The notes under the pieces were generated by a model. The model searched no databases and was not told the DNA's origin. It saw only the letters and a program-made list of their open reading frames with translations. From Paraglaciecola polaris LMG 21857 (GTDB lineage: Bacteria; Pseudomonadota; Gammaproteobacteria; Enterobacterales; Alteromonadaceae): 64,000 nt of DNA. Positions 1 through 8,494 of the stretch are shown here, in pieces; within the stretch, counting starts at the first letter, position 1, and each line of letters begins with the position of its first letter. The position numbers were made by a program, and so were the translations under genes. The stretch is taken from NCBI RefSeq assembly GCF_000315055.1, contig NZ_BAER01000107.1:30275-94274 (forward strand), read 5' to 3'.

Positions 1-273
1 TTGTGCTGTCACACCAATCAGGTGCTGCTCGTCACCGACTTCAATGACTAATATGCGCTCTTTAGTACCTGCCGCCAGAGAAGCGACTACTTTTAGCTGA
101 CCTGTGCTGCCACCAGTGACATTAAACCGTCGCATAATGAATGCCAGCATAAAAACCACCCCAATGACGAGCAACAAGGATAGAAAAATTGACACTATTG
201 AAGTGGTATCAGAAAGGGTTTTAGCCTCAGCAAACGCTGAGTTAGAGGCTAAAAACAGAGGGCTTAGATACAT
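1..273 (-). CDS. fliO: Flagellar export apparatus protein FliO (partial, C-terminus beyond window)
   Basis: The minus strand reads an open frame from an ATG at 273 off the left edge, giving 91 residues that begin MYLSPLFLASNSAFAEA. A hydrophobic segment (about residues 26-46, with FLSLLLVIGVVFMLAF) is followed by RRF and a small beta-rich domain (LKVVASLAAGTKERILVIEVGDEQHLIGV), the usual FliO layout. FliO helps assemble the FliPQR export gate in the inner membrane. The gene follows fliN by 28 bases, as in other fliLMNOPQR operons, and fliP is expected just outside the window. A start further upstream in the same frame is possible, since no strong ribosome site marks the ATG. Confidence 0.85.
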   Translation of the reverse strand, partial: MYLSPLFLASNSAFAEAKTLSDTTSIVSIFLSLLLVIGVVFMLAFIMRRFNVTGGSTGQLKVVASLAAGTKERILVIEVGDEQHLIGVTAQ

Positions 274-301
274 CCAAACCCTTGTTTTAAAAGAGGTTTG
301 C

Positions 302-697
302 TTATCTAAGCTTTTTAATTCGTTCCAGTTGGCTAATAACATCAGTTAATCGAATACCAAATTTATCGTTGACTACTACTACTTCACCATGAGCAATCAA
401 CGTGCCATTTACTAACACATCTAATGGCTCTCCGGCTACGCGGTCTAATTCAACGACAGATCCTTGGTTTAACTGCAGCAAATTACGAATGCTAATATGG
501 CTGCGTCCCACTTCCATAGAGATGGTCACAGGAATGTCCAAAATCGTGTCTAATTTGCGTTTCTCTGCAGGCGAAATATCTTTATCTTCTTCTAACTCAT
601 CGAGTTCTGCCACTGTCGCGCCAGTGTCTTTACTTTCTTCATCAGCCTGCTCAGCCATGGCCGCAGCCCAATCGTCTAAACCTTCTTCTTCACTCAT
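302..697 (-). CDS. fliN: Flagellar motor switch protein FliN
   Basis: FliN forms the lower part of the cytoplasmic C-ring with FliM and FliG, and also receives export cargo through FliH. The first half is very acidic (EEEGLDDWAAAMAEQADEE). The second half (about residue 55 onward) is a SpoA/FliN domain with the conserved stretch DIPVTISMEVGRSHISI and a terminal GIRLTDVISQLERIKKLR. I place the start at the second in-frame ATG (697) because GAGG lies 8 bases upstream of it. An ATG at 703 is also in frame but sits only 2 bases from that site. The gene lies between fliM and fliO in one operon. Confidence 0.95.
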   Translation of the reverse strand: MSEEEGLDDWAAAMAEQADEESKDTGATVAELDELEEDKDISPAEKRKLDTILDIPVTISMEVGRSHISIRNLLQLNQGSVVELDRVAGEPLDVLVNGTLIAHGEVVVVNDKFGIRLTDVISQLERIKKLR

Positions 698-717
698 AAT
701 CATTGCCTCTTGATTGG

Positions 718-1776
718 TTACAAATCATCTTCAAGGGTTTGTAACTCGGCGTCGCTATCGATTCTGCGACCCCCTTTGGTTAATAGCTGTAATTCTGATT
801 TGACCGATGTCGGTCTCGGAATTTTACCGGTAATTTTAAGTGCCAAATTGTCTCTTGAGCGACCAAGCTTGGCTCTAAACGTGGGTAACTCTTCAATCAT
901 GACAGTAATGTGTTCTGGCATATCAATAGGAATAATATCTCCAGCTTTGAGATCCATGATTTTCTGTAAACTAAGCGTTAACTCCATCATATGCGTGGAT
1001 AGCTCAACTTTTACGTCCATTATTTCATCACGTAGGGCTTTGCTCCAACGTAGATCCGTGTCTTCCTTATCACTTTGCACACCAGCATCTAGCAATTCAC
1101 GTATGGGCTCAAGCATAGAATAGGGCAATGACACGTGGAAATCCCCTCCACCGCCATCCAGCTCTATATGAAACGAGCTGATGACCACCACTTCCGTGGG
1201 GCTGACAATATTCGCCATGGAGGGATTGACTTCAGAGTCCAAATATTCGAAGGACACATCCATCACAGGTGCCCAAGCTTCTTTATAATCCTCAAAAATC
1301 AACTTGAGCAGCATTTGAATAATTCGACGTTCAGTTGGTGTAAATTCTCGGCCTTCTATCTTGGCGTGATAACGTCCGTCTCCGCCAAAGAAGTTGTCCA
1401 CTAAAATAAAGACTAAACGTGCCTCCATCGTAATGAGCCCTGTTCCTTTTAACGGACGAAAACGCACCATATTCAAACTGGTCGGCACAAATAAGGTATG
1501 GATATATTCGCCGAACTTGATCATTTGAATGCCATTAATCGACACTTCAGCAGAACGGCGCATCATGTTAAATAAACTGACCCGCATATGTCTGGCAAAT
1601 CGTTCGTTAACAATTTCCAACGTCGGCATTCTTCCCCGGACAATTCGATCTTGCGAAGAAAAGTCATATTCAAGGGCAGAGCCATCGGCTTGCGCCTCCT
1701 CTACGTCTTCTTCTTCGACATCATCTACTCCGTGAAGTAGTGCATCGATTTCATCTTGGGATAATAAGTCGCTCAA
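718..1776 (-). CDS. fliM: Flagellar motor switch protein FliM
   Basis: FliM is the C-ring subunit that binds phosphorylated CheY and passes the switching signal to FliG. The N-terminus LLSQDEIDALLHG is the classic CheY-P binding peptide. It is followed by an acidic linker, a CheC-like middle domain containing FFGGDGRYH, and a C-terminal SpoA domain ending near residue 330. The length of 352 residues is normal. The start codon appears to be TTG, since no in-frame ATG lies at the conserved N-terminus. The gene sits between fliL (18 bases upstream) and fliN, within the fliK-to-fliO unit. Confidence 0.96.
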   Translation of the reverse strand: MSDLLSQDEIDALLHGVDDVEEEDVEEAQADGSALEYDFSSQDRIVRGRMPTLEIVNERFARHMRVSLFNMMRRSAEVSINGIQMIKFGEYIHTLFVPTSLNMVRFRPLKGTGLITMEARLVFILVDNFFGGDGRYHAKIEGREFTPTERRIIQMLLKLIFEDYKEAWAPVMDVSFEYLDSEVNPSMANIVSPTEVVVISSFHIELDGGGGDFHVSLPYSMLEPIRELLDAGVQSDKEDTDLRWSKALRDEIMDVKVELSTHMMELTLSLQKIMDLKAGDIIPIDMPEHITVMIEELPTFRAKLGRSRDNLALKITGKIPRPTSVKSELQLLTKGGRRIDSDAELQTLEDDL

Positions 1777-1794
1777 TCTTTTTCTCGCTTATAC

Positions 1795-2322
1795 TTATTG
1801 CATTACAAAACCAGTGAATAATACTTGTTCAACCAATTCCTTGCCTGCTACGTCTTTTAGTGTTTTTTGCACTTCTTTCAGGGCATTATCCCGAATGGCT
1901 GCCTTACCGGCTTCAGTAATTAAATCATCCGCATTGGCTTGACTAAATGCTCGGTTAAGCGCTCCTTGTATAGACGGGATATGCATTTTCACTTTTTCTT
2001 CTGCATCACTACCGCGCACCATCAACTGCACCTTAATTTCAACTAACCTGTCTCGGCCAGTGCCCGGAACATTGAATGTGATAGGGTTCGGAATAGACAC
2101 ATACAAAGCAGTACCCGTTTTAACCGGCGCTGATGATTCAGTCTCAGAGCCTTCCATCTGCATTTGTTCTGCACCTTCGGCCATGGCTGCGTCATCTTCG
2201 CCGCCAAGTAAAAAGTAGGCAGCGGCTCCGCCACCAAGAAGTATCACCACCGCTATGATGATGATGATCATGAGTTTGCTCTTTTTAGCGCCCTCTTCCA
2301 TTTGTAATTCTTCTTCAGCCAT
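1795..2322 (-). CDS. fliL: Flagellar basal body-associated protein FliL
   Basis: FliL is a single-pass inner-membrane protein around the stator/MS-ring that supports motor torque. The 175-residue product has a short charged cytoplasmic N-terminus, a transmembrane helix at about residues 17-41 (KLMIIIIIAVVILLGG), an acidic linker rich in Glu and Met, and a periplasmic FliL domain from about residue 75 (PITFNVPGTGRDRLVEIKVQL) to the end (VEQVLFTGFVMQ). Position between fliK and fliM is the usual one. Nothing unusual was seen. Confidence 0.95.
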   Translation of the reverse strand: MAEEELQMEEGAKKSKLMIIIIIAVVILLGGGAAAYFLLGGEDDAAMAEGAEQMQMEGSETESSAPVKTGTALYVSIPNPITFNVPGTGRDRLVEIKVQLMVRGSDAEEKVKMHIPSIQGALNRAFSQANADDLITEAGKAAIRDNALKEVQKTLKDVAGKELVEQVLFTGFVMQ

Positions 2323-2401
2323 GACTACGCCTTGTATTGTAATTTGCGGGTATTATCGTTCTTACGCAGAAAATCGCAATCGATAACCCCAACGTATTCC
2401 A

Positions 2402-4450
2402 TTAAACAAAGTAATCTATGCCACCTAACGCGCCGTTGACAATAGGTTGTTGTAGACTTCCATCCGGTACCTCAACGTCAGGTATACCTTGCTCATTAGC
2501 TTCTCCCTGCCCTTTGCCAGCATTTTGCTGCTCCCCATCTTGTTCACCGGACTCCTGTTCAACAGAGGATTGTCCTAATTCAATGCCTTTATCGGCTAAC
2601 ATCTCTCTTAACTTTGGAGTGGCGTTATCTATCGCTTCTTTAGCATGCAACGATTGCACAACAAAACTAACACTGGCTGACTCACCACTCACCGAGACTT
2701 TCACATGCATCGAACCTAACTCTGCAGGATCAAGGCGAATATCCGCCACCAGCTGATTGGTATTAACCATAAAACGTACTTTTTCAGCTAATTGCTGATG
2801 CGCTTCTGGTTTGGCTAAATTTAACGCTTTGTCAAATTGTCCCTGATGCAACTGACTCGCCTTCGTTTGTTCAACCATGCTAATACCCTGTTCGCGGTAA
2901 GTGCTGTTCACCGCTTGTTGCTGGGTCGACTGTTCTAACGCAGTGCTCATAAGTTGGGCGACATCAATCACTTGCATAACTGAGCGCGTCGCCAATTCTA
3001 CTTGCTCTGATTTGGAAGAAAGCATATTACTTGCCAACTCTGGCGACGCTTTTATGGCGTCATTTACTAAACCTTTTAAATCTATTCCTGGCTCCCGGCC
3101 TTTTTCCAATTGCCCTTTCACTTCCGCCAAACCGGCTTTCAGGGCTAAGACAAATTCAGGTAAACCAGCGGCCTCGGTTTTACTCAACACATTATCTAAT
3201 GCTGGCGCTGTCGAGGATGTCATATCCTGCTCTGGGCTCACTTGGCCATTTGCTGTTCCATTTATCTGCTGAACTTGCTTTGCCAACATCGTCAGCGCAC
3301 TTTCCAGTTTATTTGGCGTAAGCTGCAATAATTTTTGCAACTCAGGCTTGCCCTCTAACAACGCTAGTTGTTGTTGGTTTAACTCCCCATCTAAAACCGA
3401 AGCAAGCATAAATGCTATCTCCTTATTAGATGCATCTTGCATAACCTCGGTAACTTGCGATGCTGACTGAACTGACTGCAGGTCAAGCGACGTCGATTCA
3501 GCCGAATCAAGCATAGAGGACGGTGTAGACCCAGAGGCTTGCTCGTCCACGGATACCGTTTCGAGGTCGATTAGACTGGTTAATGCTTCCACTAAATTTT
3601 CCAGTTCTTCGCTGCTCAATGCTTTATTTTCAATTACCTGCGGATCTTGGCTGGTTAGCAATTGTTGCAATTGTTCTATCAGCTCTGGATTATTATCCAG
3701 CAAAGTCTTCATTTTTGTCACATCATCGGGCGTCGAACTTGTCGTGCCTGCATTATCTAATTGTTCGCCCGCGGAACCATCTGATTGAAGGTTTAATTTT
3801 TTTAATAGCGACAAAAGTAATTCTTGAGCTTCGTTTTCCAATGACAGGCTCAAGTCGTCTTTATCAGTACTTTCCTTGGTAAGCAGTTCATCTGCTTTGG
3901 TGACTGTTGCAGTATCCGTTTCACTTAGGCTGTTAGCGGCTAATTGCTCCACTATAGATAACCAATGACTGCCATTAAGGTTGTCATCGTTATTCATTTT
4001 GTCGGTGTTTTTGCTGAAAATAGTGACAGCGTTGGACGCAGCAAACTCTGCTTCATTACCTAGCGGCTCCATGATCTTAACATCCGCGCTCTGTACTTCG
4101 GCCTCAGCGGCTACATTTTCATTTGGTAGATGAGAGGACGATATTTTTTTATCCTCAGCCGATAATACTCGCTGTCCGTCGTTATTTTGCTCTTTTGCTA
4201 TATTAGCTGTGCTATGCCGCGAGTTGGCCTTACTGTCTTTATCTGCCTCAGCTTTCTCTGTTCTTGGTCCCTGGGTACCTTGCTGTGCATTTGGATCAGA
4301 TCCTTTTTTAATCCCTTTATTGGCGGCCTTTTCATTAGCCAACATGAAGGCAAATTCATCCGCATTTTGCAGTTTTGACATGCTCTCATCACTCACCTCA
4401 ACCGCATAAGCGGCAACGTCTGATTTAGCAGTGGCAATTTGTTGCAGCAT
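2402..4450 (-). CDS. fliK: Flagellar hook-length control protein FliK
   Basis: FliK is the secreted ruler that switches export specificity from hook to filament substrates. The 682-residue product has a long, low-complexity, Gln/Ser/Asp-rich N-terminal part typical of FliK rulers. It ends in a C-terminal Flg_hook domain (about residues 550-630) with the signature LDPAELGSMHVKVSVSGE and a run of Gln/Glu after it. It is longer than enterobacterial FliK (about 400 residues), which is common in polar-flagellated marine bacteria. It is the first gene of the fliKLMNO unit and has a sigma-54 site 145 bases upstream. Confidence 0.92.
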   Translation of the reverse strand: MLQQIATAKSDVAAYAVEVSDESMSKLQNADEFAFMLANEKAANKGIKKGSDPNAQQGTQGPRTEKAEADKDSKANSRHSTANIAKEQNNDGQRVLSAEDKKISSSHLPNENVAAEAEVQSADVKIMEPLGNEAEFAASNAVTIFSKNTDKMNNDDNLNGSHWLSIVEQLAANSLSETDTATVTKADELLTKESTDKDDLSLSLENEAQELLLSLLKKLNLQSDGSAGEQLDNAGTTSSTPDDVTKMKTLLDNNPELIEQLQQLLTSQDPQVIENKALSSEELENLVEALTSLIDLETVSVDEQASGSTPSSMLDSAESTSLDLQSVQSASQVTEVMQDASNKEIAFMLASVLDGELNQQQLALLEGKPELQKLLQLTPNKLESALTMLAKQVQQINGTANGQVSPEQDMTSSTAPALDNVLSKTEAAGLPEFVLALKAGLAEVKGQLEKGREPGIDLKGLVNDAIKASPELASNMLSSKSEQVELATRSVMQVIDVAQLMSTALEQSTQQQAVNSTYREQGISMVEQTKASQLHQGQFDKALNLAKPEAHQQLAEKVRFMVNTNQLVADIRLDPAELGSMHVKVSVSGESASVSFVVQSLHAKEAIDNATPKLREMLADKGIELGQSSVEQESGEQDGEQQNAGKGQGEANEQGIPDVEVPDGSLQQPIVNGALGGIDYFV

Positions 4451-4593
4451 TTAAGCTCCTTTACACAACTGTGAAGATGATAAATTAATGGCTTAAAAAC
4501 AGTTAGTTATGACCAAGTTATCACTATCGTCTATTACAACGGCGATTTTCGTATCATTAATTTCTGCGTTTTTTAGCGTTGGTAATACTTATG

Positions 4594-4609
4594 AGCAAAG
4601 TTCGTTCCA
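4594..4609 (-). promoter_or_regulatory. Sigma-54 (-24/-12) promoter of the fliKLMNO unit
   Basis: On the minus strand the site reads TGGAACGAACTTTGCT, which matches TGGCAC-N5-TTGCW except for one base and keeps the essential GG-N10-GC spacing. It lies about 145 bases upstream of fliK in a 560-base stretch that otherwise holds fliJ and a 247-base spacer without a gene. In Vibrio-type hierarchies the fliK operon is a sigma-54/FlrC-dependent class, which agrees with the position. Confidence 0.75.
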
Positions 4610-4697
4610 ATGTGGGCCACTGGGTTTATTTAACGAAAAATTGACGTGCTAAACATCAGTGCTGCGTATTTAAAAGTACGTTAGTAGATAAGAAAAC

Positions 4698-5138
4698 TTA
4701 TTTGTTGCGGATAAACTTCTGCAATGCCAATTCGTCTAACATCTGCTGCTCTGCTTTGTCTTGTCTGTGCTGTGTTTTTAGTGCCTGCTTTTTAAGCAAC
4801 ATGTCTACCGCTTTGCGCTTGCGTTGCTGGGCTAGCCATTGGCTTTTACGCTGTTCGGCGACGACTAATGCATTACTGACTTGCTTTGTTTGTTGCTCGC
4901 AGGCAGCATCAATTTTGCCGACAAATGACTGGTGTTGACCAAAACTTCTTGCCGCTACACCCAACTGTCCTTTGCGAATACCATCTTTAAGGTAATTCAC
5001 TCGATATTGTTCCAAACCAGTCAGTTTGTTTTGATTATCGATAACGTTTTGTTGAGCAAGTTGATAATCAGTCGCCATTTTTTGTTCTTTACGTTGCTCC
5101 CAATCTGCAACTATTTGCAACTGTTTGTTCACTGGCAT
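4698..5138 (-). CDS. fliJ: Flagellar export chaperone / ATPase stalk protein FliJ
   Basis: FliJ is the small coiled-coil protein that sits in the FliI ATPase ring and links it to FlhA. The 146-residue product is almost entirely charged helix (Gln/Lys/Arg-rich, for example QQKRKAVDMLLKKQALKTQHRQDKAEQQ) with no enzyme motif, as expected for FliJ. It follows fliI after 87 bases. It is the last gene of the fliE-to-fliJ unit, before the separate fliK promoter. Confidence 0.88.
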   Translation of the reverse strand: MPVNKQLQIVADWEQRKEQKMATDYQLAQQNVIDNQNKLTGLEQYRVNYLKDGIRKGQLGVAARSFGQHQSFVGKIDAACEQQTKQVSNALVVAEQRKSQWLAQQRKRKAVDMLLKKQALKTQHRQDKAEQQMLDELALQKFIRNK

Positions 5139-5225
5139 ATCGGGCTCCTTTCTATCTTTAACAGTATAAAGCTTGTATTTCGACCGGGTATAAATCAGCG
5201 ACGTTTATCAACCGCGAATAGCACA

Positions 5226-6560
5226 CTAAGCCGGTCCTAGGCCTGTACCAAGTTTAACCATAGTGTCTACACTTTCATCAAAGGTCAGTATTTGCTGCAT
5301 ACCTTGCTGTAAAAAGGCATTGATTGCAGGCTCAGCTTTAATAGACAAATCAATTCTTGGATCGTTACCCCTAGTGTATGCGCCTATGCTAATCAGATCT
5401 CTATTTCGCTGATAAGTTGAATACACTTGGCGTATACGACGCGCGACTTGAAGGTGTTCAGGACTCACCACCATAGGCATAACGCGGCTAATAGAGGCCT
5501 CAATATCAATAGCAGGATAATGACCTGAATCCGCTAGCTCTCGTGACAAAACAATGTGCCCGTCTAAAATAGCCCTCGCAGAATCCGCGATGGGATCCTG
5601 TAGATCATCCCCCTCGGTTAATACTGTATAAAATGCAGTAATCGAGCCCTGATTTTCGGCGCCATTTCCAGCGCGCTCCACCAGCGCAGGTAAGCGTGCA
5701 AAAACCGACGGTGGATACCCCTTGGTTGCAGGTGGCTCGCCCACAGCTAGCGCGATTTCACGTTGTGCCATGGCGTAACGTGTTAACGAATCAATCAGCA
5801 ATAATACGTTCATGCCTTTATCGCGAAAATATTCGGCTATGGTAACGGCTGTTTCACACCCTTTAAGGCGCATTAAAGGAGAGGTATCCGCAGGTGCCGC
5901 CACCACCACAGATTTTTTACGTTCTTCTTCCCCCAAAATATCTTGAATAAATTCTTTTACTTCACGGCCCCGCTCTCCTACTAAGCCGACAACGACCACG
6001 TCAGCGCTGGTGCCTCGGGTCATCATGCCAAGCAGAACACTTTTACCCACCCCACTGCCTGCAAACAGTCCCATACGCTGACCGCTGCCTACCGTGATCA
6101 TGCTATTAATCGCCCTAACGCCCACGTCTAACGGTTCTTTTATGGGTTTTCGAGTTAATGGGTTCATTGGCGGGCGAGTGAGCGGAACTCGCTTTTCAGC
6201 TTTGATAGCACCTAAGCCATCGAGCGGTTGACCATTACCGTCAACGACCCGCCCTAATAACGACATGCCCACCGGCAAGCCTTGTTCACGATTTAACGGC
6301 TGCACCCGTGAGCCAGGCACAATACCTTTAACCGCTTGAGTGGGCATTAAATAGGTAATGTGTTCGGCAAAGCCGACAACTTCCGCTTCAATTTCACCGT
6401 CCACGGTTTGAATTAGGCATTGACTTCCCACAGGCATTTGGCACCCAACCGCTTCAAGCGTTAAGCCAATGCCCCGCACAAGCTTACCCGCGGCTACAAC
6501 CGGCGCACTGGGCACCTGTTGCTGCAATGCTTTGATATTTTGTAAAATATTTCTTGCCAT
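5226..6560 (-). CDS. fliI: Flagellum-specific export ATPase FliI
   Basis: FliI is the F1-beta-like ATPase that powers unfolding and loading of flagellar export substrates. The Walker A motif [10 protein letters not shown] lies near residue 170, the Walker B region [17 protein letters not shown] near 250, and the arginine-finger and C-terminal helical regions are intact ([21 protein letters not shown]). The length of 444 residues is standard. The gene starts 6 bases after fliH ends, so the two are probably translated together. Confidence 0.97.
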   Translation of the reverse strand: MARNILQNIKALQQQVPSAPVVAAGKLVRGIGLTLEAVGCQMPVGSQCLIQTVDGEIEAEVVGFAEHITYLMPTQAVKGIVPGSRVQPLNREQGLPVGMSLLGRVVDGNGQPLDGLGAIKAEKRVPLTRPPMNPLTRKPIKEPLDVGVRAINSMITVGSGQRMGLFAGSGVGKSVLLGMMTRGTSADVVVVGLVGERGREVKEFIQDILGEEERKKSVVVAAPADTSPLMRLKGCETAVTIAEYFRDKGMNVLLLIDSLTRYAMAQREIALAVGEPPATKGYPPSVFARLPALVERAGNGAENQGSITAFYTVLTEGDDLQDPIADSARAILDGHIVLSRELADSGHYPAIDIEASISRVMPMVVSPEHLQVARRIRQVYSTYQRNRDLISIGAYTRGNDPRIDLSIKAEPAINAFLQQGMQQILTFDESVDTMVKLGTGLGPA

Positions 6561-6566
6561 AACTGG

Positions 6567-7367
6567 CTAGTCATCCTCGCCGGAAGGGATAGTATCGAGT
6601 CCTTGCTCGAGCATAAACTTATCGAGCACATCTTTAACTCTGCGCTCTATGCTCACATCCACCGCGTTACTCTGGGTCACAATGTCGCAGCCACCTTGAG
6701 ATAAATTTGGATCTTCAATCATTTGCCAACCATGCTTTTCAATTTCTTGTTCGCTGAAATGTTCGCTCACCAGCACTAAATCGTCGGGATGCAGATGAAT
6801 TTGGTATTGACGCTCATTGATCGGCAGCACTTTAAGCCCTTCACTAATGGCATTAAAAATAATATCTGAATTGGTTTTAATTTCTGCTCGAATAACGGAT
6901 TTAGCCAAGGATACGGCAAGCGAAACCAGCTCTTTTTGCAGATCCTCTTCAACTAGCTCAACGGGCTTATGTAAGGTTGTGAGCAGTGTCTGCCAGCTTT
7001 GCAATTGTTGCGCGATTGACTCTTGTGCTTCGGCTAAGCCTTGGGCTTTACCCTCCTCTATACCTGCGCTCAATCCCTGCTCTTTTCCTTGCTCAAACCC
7101 TTCCTGATGTCCTTTTTCAAACCCTTCTTTTTGCCCTTCGTCAAAACCATCGGTTTGGGCGGCCGCACGGATAGATTCAATTTCCTGTGCGGTAGGTGGG
7201 TCGAAATTTTCCTCTTCTTCTAACACATGTTCAGGAGGTTCATATTTCCAGTTCGAGCGTTTATTTAACGCGTTAGTACTGGTATCAGTGGCTTTACGTT
7301 CGTCCTCGACAAAAGGTAAGTCCCAGGCGCTGATCTGTTCATCGTGTTCTTTATCAAAATCATTCAT
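6567..7367 (-). CDS. fliH: Flagellar export regulator FliH
   Basis: FliH dimers hold FliI to the C-ring via FliN. The 266-residue protein has an acidic N-terminal segment and a striking Gly-rich heptad-like region (about residues 78-115, repeating EGFxxGxxEG), the GxxxG helix-packing repeat known from FliH. A C-terminal domain resembling the F-type ATPase b/delta subunits follows (VSLAVSLAKSVIRAEI and IHLHPDDLVLV). It lies between fliG and fliI, at its standard position. Confidence 0.93.
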   Translation of the reverse strand: MNDFDKEHDEQISAWDLPFVEDERKATDTSTNALNKRSNWKYEPPEHVLEEEENFDPPTAQEIESIRAAAQTDGFDEGQKEGFEKGHQEGFEQGKEQGLSAGIEEGKAQGLAEAQESIAQQLQSWQTLLTTLHKPVELVEEDLQKELVSLAVSLAKSVIRAEIKTNSDIIFNAISEGLKVLPINERQYQIHLHPDDLVLVSEHFSEQEIEKHGWQMIEDPNLSQGGCDIVTQSNAVDVSIERRVKDVLDKFMLEQGLDTIPSGEDD

Positions 7368-7391
7368 AAACTAACGTGACGCTGCATACGC

Positions 7392-8441
7392 TTATAGGAA
7401 TTCATCACCGCCACCTCCACCTAACATAATTTCGCCCGCATCGGCTAAACGACGAGCCACAGATAGAATTTCTTTTTGCGCGGCTTCCACCTCGCTTAAA
7501 CGCACAGGACCAAGCGCTTCTAAATCATCAAGCAGCATATCGGCTGCACGCTTTGACATATTTGAGGTGATTTTGGTTTTCAATGCGTCGTCGGCACCCT
7601 TGATTGCTTTTAGCAATGCGTCTTGTTGAACTTCTCGCAAAATAGCCTGAATCGCACGGTCATCTACATCGGCAAGATTATCAAATACAAACATCAAGTC
7701 TTGAATTTGCTGGCTCATCTCTTCGTCTTGCTCACGAATAGCATCCATCAGCTGACCTTCGATATTGGTATCTAGGTAGTTCATGATATCGGCTGCAGAT
7801 TTCAAACCGCCCATTTTGGCCGCTTGCGTACCCGCCTGGCCAGCGAACTGTTTCTCCATAATCTCGTTTAATTCTTGCAATGCCGCAGGCTGTACTTCTT
7901 CTAAATTTGCCACTCGCATCATTAGATCTAAGCGCACTTTCTCTGGGAACTGAGCAAGAATTTCGGCGGATTGCTCGGCGTCTAAATACGACATAACGAT
8001 GGTTTGAATCTGCGGGTGCTCATTACGAATAATGCTCGCCACTTGCTTAGAGTCCATCCATTTGAGTGAATCGAGTCCTTTGGCACCCGTGCCCATCAAA
8101 ATTTGGTCAATCAGGTTGGCAGCTTTATCTTCACCTAATGCCGATGTTAAAGCACGCTTAACAAAGTCTTGGCTTTGGAAGCCTATGGTGCTGTATTTTT
8201 GAATTTCATCGATAAAGTGCTTATGCACGGCGGTTATCTTGGACTGAGTCATGTCATCTATTTGGGCCATTGCTTGACCCAATTTTTGCACCTGTTTCGG
8301 TTCAAGGTGCTTAAGTATTTGCGCTGCGTCTTCCTCTGTTAAACTGAGTAACAAGATGGCAGCTTTTTCAACGCCTTCAAGTTTACCGACGTCGTAACCA
8401 CTTTCCCCAGTTGTAGCGGGTGCTGCATTTTCATCTGGCAT
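7392..8441 (-). CDS. fliG: Flagellar motor switch protein FliG
   Basis: FliG is the rotor subunit that contacts the stator and turns the MS ring. The N-terminal domain (LEGVEKAAILLLSLTEEDAAQILKHL) binds FliF. The middle domain carries the conserved EHPQ motif (IIRNEHPQIQTIVMSYL, about residues 135-150). The C-terminal domain has the charged torque helix (DDLEALGPVRLSEVEAAQKEI). The 349-residue length is typical. The tail ends in a short Gly run before DEFL. It lies 53 bases downstream of fliF. Confidence 0.97.
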   Translation of the reverse strand: MPDENAAPATTGESGYDVGKLEGVEKAAILLLSLTEEDAAQILKHLEPKQVQKLGQAMAQIDDMTQSKITAVHKHFIDEIQKYSTIGFQSQDFVKRALTSALGEDKAANLIDQILMGTGAKGLDSLKWMDSKQVASIIRNEHPQIQTIVMSYLDAEQSAEILAQFPEKVRLDLMMRVANLEEVQPAALQELNEIMEKQFAGQAGTQAAKMGGLKSAADIMNYLDTNIEGQLMDAIREQDEEMSQQIQDLMFVFDNLADVDDRAIQAILREVQQDALLKAIKGADDALKTKITSNMSKRAADMLLDDLEALGPVRLSEVEAAQKEILSVARRLADAGEIMLGGGGGDEFL

Positions 8442-8494
8442 GATGCTTATCTCTTACTTTTAACATAGGTTTACGCTGCGTACATTAGCGTTAT

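Noticed and set aside
104..349. Plus-strand open frame of 81 codons at the left edge
   Set aside because: It lies antisense to fliO and the fliN end, which read as genuine membrane and SpoA proteins; the plus-strand product resembles nothing.
710..1123. Plus-strand open frame of 137 codons
   Set aside because: It is the complement of the strongly conserved fliM C-terminal region; no ribosome site and no family features.
2418..3321. Several Cys/Ser/Pro-rich plus-strand frames
   Set aside because: They are shadows of the biased codon use of fliK on the minus strand.
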